Part shown: positions 28,370-37,487 of the stretch, in pieces
Numbering within the stretch: position 1 is the first letter of the stretch
Layout of the letters: every line of letters begins with the position of its first letter
Assembly: GCA_964452085.1 (NCBI GenBank)
Contig: CAYVKL010000004.1
Span: forward strand, 62,001 to 126,000
Direction: 5' to 3'
Length of the DNA: 64,000 bases
Source: Methanobacterium sp964452085
GTDB lineage: Archaea > Methanobacteriota > Methanobacteria > Methanobacteriales > Methanobacteriaceae
Made by a program: the position numbers and the translations under genes
The notes under the pieces: generated by a model
Told to the model about the DNA's origin: nothing
Databases searched by the model: none
The model's input: the letters and a program-made list of their open reading frames with translations, nothing else

Positions 28370-30277
28370 ATGAAAATTTACCAACTATTATTTTTACTCT
28401 TAACATCATTACTCATAAGTACAGGGGTTTCCTTTGCCTCTGATGAATTTGATGTTCCTATTGATTCTAATTTAGATTTTGATGTTCAGCATAATGGTAG
28501 TGACTATACTGATCCAACCTTCATGCAGCCACCTATGGAAATTAATGGATTGGATGATGATGCAATTGTTAAAGGTGCAACTCCAATACCAATTAAATAT
28601 GATTTAAGGGAACTGGGAAGAGTCACACCTGTTAAAGATCAAAGCCCAGCTGGAGTTTGCTGGACATTTGCTAGCCTAGCATCTTTAGAATCAAATTTAT
28701 TACCCTCTGAAACATGGGACTTCTCTGAGAACAACATGAAAAACTTATTAAGCAACACTTATCCATGGGGTTATGACCGGAATTTTGATAGTGGAGGTAA
28801 CAGTATTATGGCCTTATCATATCTGGCCCGTTACAGTGGTCCGGTTACAGAGTCCAGTGACCCTTTTAATCCACTGAGTAATGTTTCTCCTTCAGGTCTG
28901 GAAGTGGTTAAACACGTACAAAATATGTATATAATACCCTCCAGAGACGGCCCTTTGGACAATGAATTGCTCAAAAGAGCTTTAATGGAATACGGTGCAA
29001 TTGACTGTGATCTTTACTGGGATCCCAACTATTATAATAGCATTCATAAAAGTTACTATTCAAACAATAACCAAGTCTCAGCCAACCATGATATTTGTCT
29101 AGTAGGTTGGGACGATAACTACTCCCGATACAATTTCAAGATAACTCCCCCTGGCAACGGTGCTTTTATCATAAAAAACAGTTGGGGAACTGGATGGGGA
29201 GATGGTGGTTATTTCTATTTATCTTATTATGATTTTGTATTTGGTTATAGTACCTTCAACTCCGTATTTGTACGGGCAGAAGAAAAAACCAATTACAATG
29301 AAATTTACCAATACGATCCCCTGGGATGGGTGGGTCAGATTGGCCTGTCACAGGTTAAAATAAATTCTCCTACACCATCCACAGCCTGGTTTGCCAATAG
29401 ATTTACCTCCCTAAGTAGCCGTGCCCTGGCAGCGATAAGTTTCTACGCTCCTGCAACAAATGCCGCATACGAACTATTTGCTGTTGTAGGAGATAATGAA
29501 TATGTTTTAAACAAAGGAACCCTTGTTAATCCCGGTTACTACACCATTAAACTTAACCAAAAAATCCCCCTCTTACAGGGACAACAATTCTTTGTGGTGG
29601 TAAAACTAACCACACCCAACTATTTCAAACCAATCTGCATTGAATATCCCAAAACAGGATGGAGCAGTAAAGCAAGGGCCAACAAGGGGGATAGTTTCGT
29701 GAGTATGGATGGAGTAAATTGGAATGATTTAACCGATGAAATTCCCAATGCCAATGTGTGCCTTAAGGCATTTACTGTGAATTCTGCTAATCTGAAAATG
29801 AGCCAGGTAAGTAGTGACAACCAACCAGAGGAAGGGCAAACACTTAGTTTAACAGTAAATGTTGCAAATAATGGTCCGGACACTGCAAATAATGTGCAAA
29901 TCACCAATCAAATCCCTTCTGGATTAAAATTAATTTCTTACTCTTCCAGCCAGGGTGGATATAATCCTGAAACCGGTTTATGGGATTTAGGGGAAGTTCA
30001 ATCCGGTGAAAATGAATATATCACATTTTTATTCATGGTGGAAGATCCCGGAGATTTTATGCATTTAGTGAATCTGGCCTCAGGCACCTTTGACCCAGAA
30101 GACGCCAATGGAACTTCATCACTATTGATTACCGTCATGGATGATGAAGGAGCATCTGGTGAATATGAAACTGTTGGCGCCACTGTGGCTATGCAACCAA
30201 CCGGAATGCCGATATTACCACTAATAATGGCTATGGTTCTGGTAATGGTAGCAACTATCTACCATAAAAAGGAGTGA
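28370..30277 (+). CDS. surface-anchored papain-like (C1) protease with DUF11 domain
   Basis: A 635-aa secreted protease. Signal peptide about 1-23. Peptidase C1 domain with oxyanion Gln91, nucleophile Cys97 (GVCWTFA), His240 (ANHDICLVGW) and Asn270 (KNSWGTGWGDGGY): a complete papain tetrad. A beta-rich domain (about 300-475) follows as in other lectin-like-domain proteases, then one DUF11 repeat (about 485-590), MQPTG, a membrane helix and a basic tail. The propeptide is short. The paralogue is at 49316-51286. RBS GGGGAG. Likely roles: maturing or remodelling surface proteins, or attacking neighbours' proteins; chagasin-like proteins from this window could restrain it. Confidence 0.9.
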   Translation: MKIYQLLFLLLTSLLISTGVSFASDEFDVPIDSNLDFDVQHNGSDYTDPTFMQPPMEINGLDDDAIVKGATPIPIKYDLRELGRVTPVKDQSPAGVCWTFASLASLESNLLPSETWDFSENNMKNLLSNTYPWGYDRNFDSGGNSIMALSYLARYSGPVTESSDPFNPLSNVSPSGLEVVKHVQNMYIIPSRDGPLDNELLKRALMEYGAIDCDLYWDPNYYNSIHKSYYSNNNQVSANHDICLVGWDDNYSRYNFKITPPGNGAFIIKNSWGTGWGDGGYFYLSYYDFVFGYSTFNSVFVRAEEKTNYNEIYQYDPLGWVGQIGLSQVKINSPTPSTAWFANRFTSLSSRALAAISFYAPATNAAYELFAVVGDNEYVLNKGTLVNPGYYTIKLNQKIPLLQGQQFFVVVKLTTPNYFKPICIEYPKTGWSSKARANKGDSFVSMDGVNWNDLTDEIPNANVCLKAFTVNSANLKMSQVSSDNQPEEGQTLSLTVNVANNGPDTANNVQITNQIPSGLKLISYSSSQGGYNPETGLWDLGEVQSGENEYITFLFMVEDPGDFMHLVNLASGTFDPEDANGTSSLLITVMDDEGASGEYETVGATVAMQPTGMPILPLIMAMVLVMVATIYHKKE

Positions 30278-30346
30278 AATCAGGGTAGGGAATTTTCAAA
30301 AAAAATCTGAATTACTATGAAAAATATAAAAGTTAAAAAATTATGA

Positions 30347-30661
30347 TTATTCCCTATATTCCACCTTAAAATCCTTCCAGGGATTTTTACCACTTTTGGA
30401 AGGTTGTTTTCCATTGAAAGTAATTCTAACTTCCCATCCAAGGTTAACTTTTTTCATTAATTCATCCAGGACTTTGGAACCCCAAATCTTCATTTCACCC
30501 TTAGAAGTTTTGATGGTGTAAAGATTACTTTTATACTGACCCACATCTTCTTCCAGGTCAATATATTTTCCCTGTAATGTTTCTCCTATGGCTTCAGGTT
30601 CCCAGAAGGTGGGTTTTTCCACTTCATCCTCATCTTTTTTAATTTCTTTCCATTCGCTCAT
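30347..30661 (-). CDS. small beta-rich protein, possibly OB-fold
   Basis: A 104-aa protein with a highly charged N-terminus (MSEWKEIKKDEDEVEKP) and a body of alternating strands (LQGKYIDLEEDVGQYKSNLYTI, GEMKIWGSKVLDELM, GWEVRITFNGKQP) ending in WKDFKVEYRE. The layout resembles small OB-fold, single-stranded DNA-binding-like proteins found in archaea and phages, but the assignment is a pattern-level guess. Monocistronic. Confidence 0.6.
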   Translation of the reverse strand: MSEWKEIKKDEDEVEKPTFWEPEAIGETLQGKYIDLEEDVGQYKSNLYTIKTSKGEMKIWGSKVLDELMKKVNLGWEVRITFNGKQPSKSGKNPWKDFKVEYRE

Positions 30662-31302
30662 TTTGATTCCTCTTTAATAATTAAAATTCTCTTCAATGAT
30701 TTAAATTCCGCTTAAATATCATAGTTACAATTTTATACTGATATTCACAATAGTGCAATTTTACTCTTTTAAATTTGATTTATAATTGGTAATATAAAAA
30801 TTTCTTTCAAAACTTAATTGTATTACTTATTATATAAAAATTATGTTATAATAGATGTCAAGTTATTCTTTTGATTTGAAAGTCACTAAATGAATTAATC
30901 CAAACTTAACTAAATGAGATAATCCTGAACGTATCTTTATGAAATATTATTGAAGGTGATTAAATAAAATGTCTCCTTAGATAAAATTGCATCTTCTGGT
31001 AGAGTTATTAGGCACTATAAACCCTTTATTATCTCCGAACAGTTCGGAAAAAGCATAATTTTTAGTATAACCCATAACATAATAATATTGAGCGGGGGTT
31101 AACCACTATAATTAGATGTTTTGTCGGTACTATATTATGGTACACAGCCCCCATCTCACCCCCTAATATATTTACTCAACCCTTAGGGTAGTAGGGTATT
31201 ATTTACACCACACCCTACTACCCCAAACCCCAATTATTTTTTAAGATAATTTAACAACTACTAATTCAGATAGCAACCACTAGATGTGTCAGCCGAAACT
31301 CA
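30662..31302. other. 641-base intergenic region with GC-rich structured patch
   Basis: No protein gene is supported. The right half holds structure in otherwise AT-rich DNA: a 15-base palindrome TCCGAAC-A-GTTCGGA (31034-31048), a GGGGG tract at about 31094 that can pair with CCCCC at about 31148, and the 12-bp hairpin at 31186-31223 listed separately. A non-coding RNA is possible. Confidence 0.4.
31186..31223 (+). terminator. perfect 12-bp hairpin followed by T-run
   Basis: GGGTAGTAGGGT (31186-31197) pairs perfectly with ACCCTACTACCC (31212-31223) over a 14-base loop; a T-run starts at about 31231. It fits the 3' end of a transcript running left to right from the structured patch upstream, or the leftover of a repeat. 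Confidence 0.45.
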
Positions 31303-31463
31303 TTAACACCCACCCACATTCAACTTGCTGCAGGAACAGGATAATTGCTGCTGATTTATACATTTGCTGTTACCTACCTGGCAGGCAACTCCAAAATGAA
31401 TAACACCATCTGCTTCAATAGAGGGGGAACATAAACCAAATCCTACTCTTTTTTTCTTTTCAT
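31303..31463 (-). pseudogene. fourth cysteine-patterned peptide, start frame broken in an A7 tract
   Basis: On the minus strand a frame ends at 31303 and encodes VGFGLCSPSIEADG ... FGVAC, then C-x6-C and C-x7-C-x-C, i.e. C-x15-C-x6-C-x7-C-x-C plus a final GGC. C-x7-C-x-C is exactly the ending of peptide 3, and GVAC resembles GWAC of peptide 2. No ATG, GTG or TTG lies in this frame. An ATG at 31463 is in another frame and would join it if the A7 tract (31449-31455) had one more A. Either a real frameshift, slippage, or a homopolymer sequencing error. The restored product would be about 50 aa. Confidence 0.5.
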
Positions 31464-31638
31464 TATTTTTTTTATCAAAAATTAATTTGTTCTTTGTTAG
31501 TTCAATACAACAGGAATAACAAATAGATAATTAATATACAATTACTGATTCTTTCATAAAATTAAAATAACGTAACTATTTATGCCACAAAATCAAACTA
31601 CAACTTTATTATTATATAAAAATAAGGGAGGTGACAAA

Positions 31639-31806
31639 ATGGTTGAAAAACAACAAGCAGCTGGTGGTTCACTGGTAGGATTTGCACTTATAATCTTAAT
31701 TCTTTTCCTGTTATTCCCAGTGTTTACATATTATCTAATGTGGTTTGCAATACTCATTATGCTAATCGGTGGTATTCTTTCATTCTTCATGCCAAACCCA
31801 GAATAA
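31639..31806 (+). CDS. 55-aa membrane protein
   Basis: Start fixed by the strong RBS GGGAGGTGAC three bases before the ATG. The product is MVEKQQAAGGSLVGFAL followed by two hydrophobic stretches (about 12-30 and 33-50) and ends FFMPNPE. No family recognised. It stands alone between long spacers, and its strong RBS suggests high expression. Confidence 0.7.
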   Translation: MVEKQQAAGGSLVGFALIILILFLLFPVFTYYLMWFAILIMLIGGILSFFMPNPE

Positions 31807-32004
31807 TCCACTAAGAAGCTCTAATAATATAAATAATCTTTTTTTTTATTTTTCTTCATTTCTTAAACTGGTCTCTTATGCTCCTATTTATGTTCTCTCA
31901 TCAGTTTCCGATAATTTTCTAACTCCTTTATGGGTCTTGTTGTAATTATAATATAATCAAAATACATTTCATTGATTGAAATCTACAAGTATTCATAATA
32001 AAAT

Positions 32005-32526
32005 TTATTTTAATTGAACATCCTCTGCAATGGGTTCAAAATCATTGAATCCCTTCAAGTCATCATCAGTTAAAGTTGTGGCTTTTTCCCAGTAATCATT
32101 CATTTCTGTGATTAATTCTGGTAAGTTAGATATTTTTCCGGTTATGGTAACTTCCAATGATTCATTAAGACTGTACCAGTACCAGTTGGCACTTCCTAAA
32201 TAATAGATATTGTTATCTATGATAATAACTTTAGAGTGTAGGTTTTGGAGCGTTTTAGCCTGGAATTTGGGAATATTTTTTCGGGCCAGGTTTAGGGCAG
32301 ACCTGGTTTTGGAATCAATTTCAACCTCCTCCTCTATACGCACCATGAATTGAACTTCAATTTCCAGACTGGGTAATGAATCCATTACTTTCCTTACAAA
32401 ATATGCATCAATCCAGGGGCCAACTATAAGAATGCTTGCAGTTGCCTGTGAAATACTACTCTGTAAAAATGGGAGTACTTCTCCTTTTCCCAGAAGTTTT
32501 AACTTTTCTGTTTTTTTCAAATTCAT
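32005..32526 (-). CDS. phospholipase D-like (single HKD) protein
   Basis: A 173-aa protein with one HKD motif, HSKVIIIDNNIYYLGSANW, preceded by ILIVGPWIDAYFVRKVMDSL. Stand-alone single-motif PLD proteins of this size usually form dimers with one shared active site and act as nucleases or are uncharacterised. There is no signal peptide, so it is cytoplasmic and a nuclease-like role is likelier than lipid hydrolysis. Monocistronic. Confidence 0.75.
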   Translation of the reverse strand: MNLKKTEKLKLLGKGEVLPFLQSSISQATASILIVGPWIDAYFVRKVMDSLPSLEIEVQFMVRIEEEVEIDSKTRSALNLARKNIPKFQAKTLQNLHSKVIIIDNNIYYLGSANWYWYSLNESLEVTITGKISNLPELITEMNDYWEKATTLTDDDLKGFNDFEPIAEDVQLK

Positions 32527-32803
32527 AACTCTCTTTTACAATTTTAAGGAAACTTATTATTAATAATTATCATAATTATATTATATTTAATTGTTGAAAC
32601 CATATTAATGTTGGAAATTAGGATAATTCTCGCTGTTAGAATCAGATCTGTTTTAAGAGTAATTTTTTTTAGAATATTTTATATACAATTGAATACAGTT
32701 TATGGACACCGGAGAAAATTGTATTGAGTTATGAACACTTTACAAAAGGGGGCTTAATATAAAACACGATACTATACTTTCAGGTGATTTTAAGGCTTCA
32801 AAT

Positions 32804-33121
32804 TTGATTTGCCATAGAATACCAGAAAGAACATTTAGTATTAAAGGGAAGTATTTCCCGGTATGTGCCCGGTGCACAGGGTTTTATATAGGTGCTTTTT
32901 CTTATTTTATCTACGCTTACTTTTTCTATGTTGAATACACAATATATTTAATAATATTTGCATTTTTAATGATGATCCCTGCATTTTTAGATGGTTTTAC
33001 TCAGTTACTGGGAACCCGGATGAGTAATAATACATTAAGATTATTAACCGGACTGGCAGGGGGTGTTGGACTCGCAATATTAGTTAAAGCTATTAAATGG
33101 ATGATTCTGATAAATTTATAA
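32804..33121 (+). CDS. DUF2085 small membrane protein
   Basis: Recognised from ICHRIPERTFSIKGKYFPVCARCTGFYIGAF, the DUF2085 signature with its His and CxxC, followed by three membrane helices. About 105 aa from the TTG at 32804. The frame is open back to 32735, encoding IKHDTILSGDFKASN before ICHR; GGGGG at 32748-32752 sits six bases before an in-frame ATA at 32759, so the natural start could be that rare codon. Function unknown; the CxxC may bind metal. Confidence 0.75.
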   Translation: MICHRIPERTFSIKGKYFPVCARCTGFYIGAFSYFIYAYFFYVEYTIYLIIFAFLMMIPAFLDGFTQLLGTRMSNNTLRLLTGLAGGVGLAILVKAIKWMILINL

Positions 33122-33174
33122 AAATTGTTTATAATTCTAAAGATTTTGTTTATAATTTAAAAAAGGTGGTTTAA

Positions 33175-33927
33175 ATGACCAAGATTTGTCCTAATTGTAA
33201 AACAGAAAATATAGATACAGCAGATTTCTGCCAGAACTGCGGTACAGAATTACCGAAATTTACCTATAATGTACCCCCATCTGGAGATGAAGCAGCTGAA
33301 ACTAAAGCAAAAAGTGGTAACTGGTGGAGTAAACAACCAACAATAGTTAAAATACTGAGTGTAGTGGGTGTTTGTTGTGTGGGTTTGATTGTGATAGTTG
33401 GTTTAATTGCCATATTGTTCCCTGATGCAACAACCTTTAATCTGGACACTGGAAGTGTTTCGGATTTGACCAAAACCTTTTCACAGAGTGGATTAACCTT
33501 TAAATACCCTGATTGGCAGACAACCTCAGATCAAGGTAGAATGGCCGTTAGTAGTGAATCAAATGTTCAGAAACTAGCCACGTTATACAGTTCAAATGGT
33601 CTTTATCTTTATGTTTCCATGGCTGATTTAACTCCTTCTGGGGCTTCAGTGGAATTTGCCAAAGAAGCAACCAAAACCAATATTCAACAGGGTTCTTCAG
33701 CTCAGCTTTTAAGTGAAACAAAGACCACTACCAATGGAGTAACAGTATACGAACTGTTATATTCCATCATTGATCCCACTACCAACAAAGAAAATAAAGC
33801 ATTATTTGTAATTACTGGTAAAGATGGGCAAAAAGCATATTACATGCAGTTTGTAGCTGAAAACAGCGTCTTTGACAGTGAACAAACAATAATAGATAAT
33901 ATAATAAGCACCATTAAGGTAAGTTAA
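33175..33927 (+). CDS. zinc-ribbon membrane protein with PsbP-like outer domain
   Basis: A 250-aa protein: an N-terminal zinc ribbon with two CxxC pairs (CPNCKTENIDTADFCQNCG, residues 4-22), a linker, one membrane helix (about 60-82) and an extracytoplasmic domain (about 100-250) with FKYPDWQTTSD...AVSSES and a C-terminal IDNIISTIKVS, like PsbP/DUF-type lipoprotein domains of methanogens. The ribbon would be cytoplasmic. RBS AAGGTGG. Role unknown. Confidence 0.75.
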   Translation: MTKICPNCKTENIDTADFCQNCGTELPKFTYNVPPSGDEAAETKAKSGNWWSKQPTIVKILSVVGVCCVGLIVIVGLIAILFPDATTFNLDTGSVSDLTKTFSQSGLTFKYPDWQTTSDQGRMAVSSESNVQKLATLYSSNGLYLYVSMADLTPSGASVEFAKEATKTNIQQGSSAQLLSETKTTTNGVTVYELLYSIIDPTTNKENKALFVITGKDGQKAYYMQFVAENSVFDSEQTIIDNIISTIKVS

Positions 33928-34083
33928 GGGGAAAAATTAAACCTCTTTAACTATTTTTTTAAATAAGGTCTTTTAAATCAATGATTATCTTAGCACGGAC
34001 GGTATTATTCTCGCCTTTTTAGTTCTCAATGGTTTTCAAGTCTATTTTCAATCAATTTAATCTCGATTATTAATCAGGTTTAT

Positions 34084-34524
34084 TTAATCAATTTTAACTT
34101 CAAAGGTTTCCTTTTTCTCCAGTTTAGGCATGTTAACGGTGAGAACTCCGTCTTTGAATTTGGCAGTGACTTCGTCTATTTTTACCTTGGCTGGTAGAAT
34201 GTAGGTTCTGGCAGCTTTACCGAATCTTCTTTCTTTCCTGTGGAAAATAACTCCCTCTTCTTCAGTTTCCTCTTCAGTTTCTTTGGAAAATTCTGCCTTT
34301 ATTTCCAGAGTGTCTTCGGTAAGATCGATTTTAATGTCTTCACGTTTGAATCCAGGGAGGTCTGTTTGGACAGTGATATCCTCTTCAGTTTCCATGACAT
34401 CCATGGCAGGTTTAACTGGGCCGCCAGTGTACTCCGCAATGGCATTATCCAGATCCACCTGTTTTTCCTTAATGGTCTGAATCATATCATTAAACATACT
34501 GTCAACACCTTTCTTCTCTTCCAT
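34084..34524 (-). CDS. Hsp20-family small heat shock protein
   Basis: A 146-aa alpha-crystallin-domain chaperone. The crystallin domain (about 42-142) reads MDVMETEEDITVQTDLPGF, DIKIDLTEDTLEIKAEF, RTYILPAKVKIDEVTAKFKDGVLTVNMPK, with the conserved A-x-x-x-(D/N)G-V-L; the closing GVLTVNMPKLEKKE holds the strand before the tail. ATP-independent holdase that keeps unfolding proteins soluble. The ATG has GGGGGAA upstream. Confidence 0.95.
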   Translation of the reverse strand: MEEKKGVDSMFNDMIQTIKEKQVDLDNAIAEYTGGPVKPAMDVMETEEDITVQTDLPGFKREDIKIDLTEDTLEIKAEFSKETEEETEEEGVIFHRKERRFGKAARTYILPAKVKIDEVTAKFKDGVLTVNMPKLEKKETFEVKID

Positions 34525-34762
34525 AAAATAATTCCCCCATTTGTTTGTTTATGATTCAGGATGCACCTCTACCATCAAATAAGAGTGAATGATGGAAGGT
34601 GATCAATTTTAGGATATTTCCTCAATATCCAGTTTAAATATATGTCAATCAATGTACTTATTTTTTCATCTTACTTATTTGGAGGGTTTAATAAAAAGTA
34701 TCAATAGGTGCATAAGACTTAATTAAAGTAGTGAAGGACTTGATTAAAGTAGTGAAGCGATT

Positions 34763-35116
34763 ATGAAAACAGATCTTTTACCAGCCAATGAAGATTTCCA
34801 GGAGGAAACCATTGATAAGGTTCTTGAAAGATATTCAGGTTTTGGAAGGGACTTATACTGGTTAATAGAAGAAAGACTCCCCCATGTTTTCTGTAATTTG
34901 AGATTTTACCAGGGGACTACCTTCCAGAGTGGAGATAGTTATGCAGTATATGAGGATCCTTCAAATTTAGAGAAATCTTTTGCCATTGAATTGGACCCGG
35001 ATATTAGAGTGATTGTTCTATGGAATAATGAGATTCAAACTGAGATTGGTAGTTGGGCAGATAAGCCTGAAGAAGAAGCTATTATTTTTATTGATGATAA
35101 TTTTCTAAAAGTTTAA
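34763..35116 (+). CDS. uncharacterised 117-aa protein
   Basis: A soluble, acidic protein, MKTDLLPANEDFQEETIDK at the start, with a helix, then YSGFGRDLYWLIEERLPHVFCNLRFYQG and strands ending in IIFIDDNFLKV. No motif or family recognised. A short repeat (AATTAAAGTAGTGAAG) lies just before the start, at about 34720-34757. Coding potential is supported by length and uninterrupted, well-composed frame. Confidence 0.6.
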   Translation: MKTDLLPANEDFQEETIDKVLERYSGFGRDLYWLIEERLPHVFCNLRFYQGTTFQSGDSYAVYEDPSNLEKSFAIELDPDIRVIVLWNNEIQTEIGSWADKPEEEAIIFIDDNFLKV

Positions 35117-35594
35117 AAAATATATGATCAAAAAGTGCTTAAATTATTAAAAAAAATCATTTTAACTCCTTAAACTGAATTTAGCTTCGTTTTCCAAGGA
35201 AGACCTTAAAATCTCTTAAATTACATTAACTTATATTATGGTCTATTTTGATTAAAATGGTTGATTTAAAGTTCATTATAGTTATAAAGGTCCATTTATA
35301 ACTTTTTAGGCCGTATAAGGGAAGATATTTCACTGGTAGATAAAAATCGAATCGGCTTATTTAGGGGAAATGGACTATAAAATGAGCTCTTATACTAAAA
35401 ATACCAACGGAACCAGCTTATCCTTACACAGTTGATGCGATACGCCTAAAATGGGTCTTAAATTTAAAAAAAGGGTCTCTACATCCCCTTTTTGGATGAT
35501 AAATTCCAAACCTTTATAAGCTATGTAATGTCTATGTAGTGTAAGTCAAAAAGGTCCTATAAAAAATCTAATTTTATTTGGGCGCGGAGGCGGT
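35117..35594 (+). ncRNA. structured leader RNA with terminator-like hairpin (35306-35493)
   Basis: This 478-base region has no protein gene but clear RNA structure before the wall-protein gene. Closing stem: 35306-35316 (TTAGGC, bulged C, GTAT) pairs with ATACGCCTAA at 35440-35449, 10 bp with one bulge, enclosing about 120 bases with further possible pairs (CTGG at 35333 with CCAG at 35413; TAAGG at 35316 with CCTTA at 35422). Then AAAAAGGG (35468-35475) pairs with CCC-TTTTT up to 35493, a terminator-like hairpin. The order aptamer-like domain, hairpin, gene suggests a riboswitch. It matches no class I can name. Confidence 0.45.
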
Positions 35595-35630
35595 ATAATT
35601 AATAGATATTCTAGCTATGCTATTGTATGC

Positions 35631-36392
35631 ATGTTAAGCATGGTTATCGCGGTAGTCCCTATTGTGGGAGCTGTGGATGGCCAAAATTCAAATTCAAATG
35701 AAGGAAGTTCTTATGATGGTTTCCAAATTGGAGTTACTGGTGCTGATGTAAAAGCAACCGAAGATATGCTTCAGAAGAATAAACCATTCGGTGAGAACAC
35801 TACAAAAGTTCTTGGAAATAATTCTACTAACCAATCTCAGGTAATGAAACTTGGAGCCTCTGGTGACAAGGTCAAACAAATCCAGCAATGGTTAACTGAT
35901 TTTGGATACTACTCTGGAAATATTGATGGTGAATTCGGTGCAAGCACTGATAAAGCTGTTAGAGATTTCCAGACAGAATCCGGTTTAATAGTTGACGGTG
36001 TCGTAGGTAAAGATACTGAAAAAGCTATGGAAACCTGGGATCAACACGTTGCTGAAGTTCAGGCTGCAGCTGGTGAAGATACCAGTACTGACACTGCTAC
36101 AACCTCAAAAACAACCACATCTAAGAAAACCTACGCAACTACTGTCCGAAGTTACAGTAGCAGTGGTTACAGTGGTGATTGTTGGGATGTAAGTAATGCC
36201 ATGTACAGTCAATTAAGTTCATCCGGTCAAAGAGCACGGATTGTTCAGTACGCAAACAGCTATGTATCCAATCACAGATCTGTAGAGGTCTGGAATGGTA
36301 ACGGCTGGGTTGACGCAGATTACTCAGGCCAGGCTTGGGTAGGACAACCAACCGCACACGACAGTTCCGCGCAAGTAATTGCCGGTGGTTAA
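35631..36392 (+). CDS. secreted peptidoglycan-binding/transglutaminase-like wall protein
   Basis: About 253 aa from the ATG. A signal peptide is followed by a PG_binding_1 domain (VMKLGASGDKVKQIQQWLTDFGYYSG ... GASTDKAVRDFQTESGLIVDGVVG), a Thr/Ser-rich linker, and a C-terminal domain with C (GDCWDVSNAMY), H (SNHRSVEVWNG) and D (GWVDADY), the order of a transglutaminase-like cysteine peptidase. Such domains cut pseudomurein in methanogen systems (PeiW/PeiP use a related triad), so wall remodelling is the likely role. GGAGG at 35586-35590 is placed for an in-frame ATA (35595) or ATT (35598), which would add IINRYSSYAIVC to the signal peptide. Preceded by the leader RNA. Confidence 0.8.
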   Translation: MLSMVIAVVPIVGAVDGQNSNSNEGSSYDGFQIGVTGADVKATEDMLQKNKPFGENTTKVLGNNSTNQSQVMKLGASGDKVKQIQQWLTDFGYYSGNIDGEFGASTDKAVRDFQTESGLIVDGVVGKDTEKAMETWDQHVAEVQAAAGEDTSTDTATTSKTTTSKKTYATTVRSYSSSGYSGDCWDVSNAMYSQLSSSGQRARIVQYANSYVSNHRSVEVWNGNGWVDADYSGQAWVGQPTAHDSSAQVIAGG

Positions 36393-36404
36393 TTATATAT
36401 TAAA

Positions 36405-36475
36405 ACATTAGAACAATTCTAATGTAAACCTATTCAACAGTTTTACGCAAAACTGTTGAAATACATAATTTTTTT
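36405..36475 (+). terminator. double hairpin and T-run after the wall-protein gene
   Basis: First hairpin: ACATTAGAA/TTCTAATGT (36405-36425, 3-base loop). Second: CAACAGTTTT/AAAACTGTTG (36435-36458, 4-base loop ACGC), followed by a run of T at 36469-36475. Both stems are perfect. A strong candidate transcription end for the gene at 35631. Confidence 0.65.
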
Positions 36476-36752
36476 ATTTTATATTCTCTGATATTCTATA
36501 TTAATCTCTAATATTCTATTCTAGCTTTATTTTGTTTGTTTAGCCATATTTAATGTTATTTAGGTTAAAACTAATGATTGTAATATTTTAAGTACAATTC
36601 TGTCCAATCAACATAAATTCAATGAAAGATTCTTACAGTTTAATAAGGAATTTTTTTCTCCTAATTGGAAAAATAGTTACCATCAATAATTAGATATATT
36701 ATGATATCATAATTTAGAAGAAGATTTTAAGATTAATGTGGGAGATTGAAAA
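36476..36752. other. AT-rich spacer, promoter of the nitroreductase gene
   Basis: Together with the terminator this makes a 360-base gap. It holds no reading frame of note. A TATA-like AGATATATTATGATATC lies at about 36690-36710, roughly 45-60 bases before the nitroreductase ATG. Confidence 0.4.
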
Positions 36753-37352
36753 ATGGAATTTAAAGAACTGTTGATGGAAAGGTATGCCACTAAAAAGTTT
36801 AATGGCCAGAAAATAGATGATGAAAAGATTGATGAAATCATGGAGATGACCCGGTTTGCTCCATCTGCATTGAACCTGCAGCCCTGGAAGATAAAAGTCA
36901 TTGATGATGATGAACTTAAAAGTAAATTATCTCCTGCTTCCATGGATCAACCCCAAATAAAAACCTGTTCCCATCTTATGGTGTTCTGTGCCAACACTGA
37001 CCTGGAAGGAAATGCAGAGAAGATCGTTAATGGAATGGAAGCAGCTGGTGTGCCTGAGGAAAACCTTAATTTCTTTAAAGGTGTTTTATATAAATTCCTG
37101 ACTATGTTTGATGAAGAAGCAATGGTTTGTGAATCACAGAAAAACGTATTTCTGGCAGCTTTAACTGCAATATTCGCTGCAAAATCAGTTGGTGTGGATT
37201 CATGTCCCATGCAGGGATTTGACCCGGTAGCTTACTCTGAGATTCTTGAAATTCCACCTAATCTGGTGCCCACCATCATAGTACCTATGGGATATCCAGC
37301 AGATATGGCCATGCCTAAAACAAGATTCCCTAAAGAAGAAGTATTCTTCTAA
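36753..37352 (+). CDS. nitroreductase family protein
   Basis: A 199-aa FMN-dependent oxidoreductase of the NfsB/nitroreductase family: ERYATKKFNGQKID (FMN phosphate contacts), FAPSALNLQPWKI, ALTAIFAAKSVGVDSCPMQGFDP and the closing VPMGYPADM. It acts as a homodimer using NAD(P)H to reduce quinones, nitroaromatics or flavins; the physiological substrate in methanogens is unknown. RBS GGGAG. Monocistronic. Confidence 0.9.
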   Translation: MEFKELLMERYATKKFNGQKIDDEKIDEIMEMTRFAPSALNLQPWKIKVIDDDELKSKLSPASMDQPQIKTCSHLMVFCANTDLEGNAEKIVNGMEAAGVPEENLNFFKGVLYKFLTMFDEEAMVCESQKNVFLAALTAIFAAKSVGVDSCPMQGFDPVAYSEILEIPPNLVPTIIVPMGYPADMAMPKTRFPKEEVFF

Positions 37353-37487
37353 GCTTTAAGGGATTATACTAACAACTTATGTGATTCTTCAATTTATGGG
37401 AACCCTAACCATTTAAGGTATTATTAATTCATTTTTTTTTAGACACTTTAAATCTAATTTTTTTAACCGAAATAAAAAAAAATTTAA

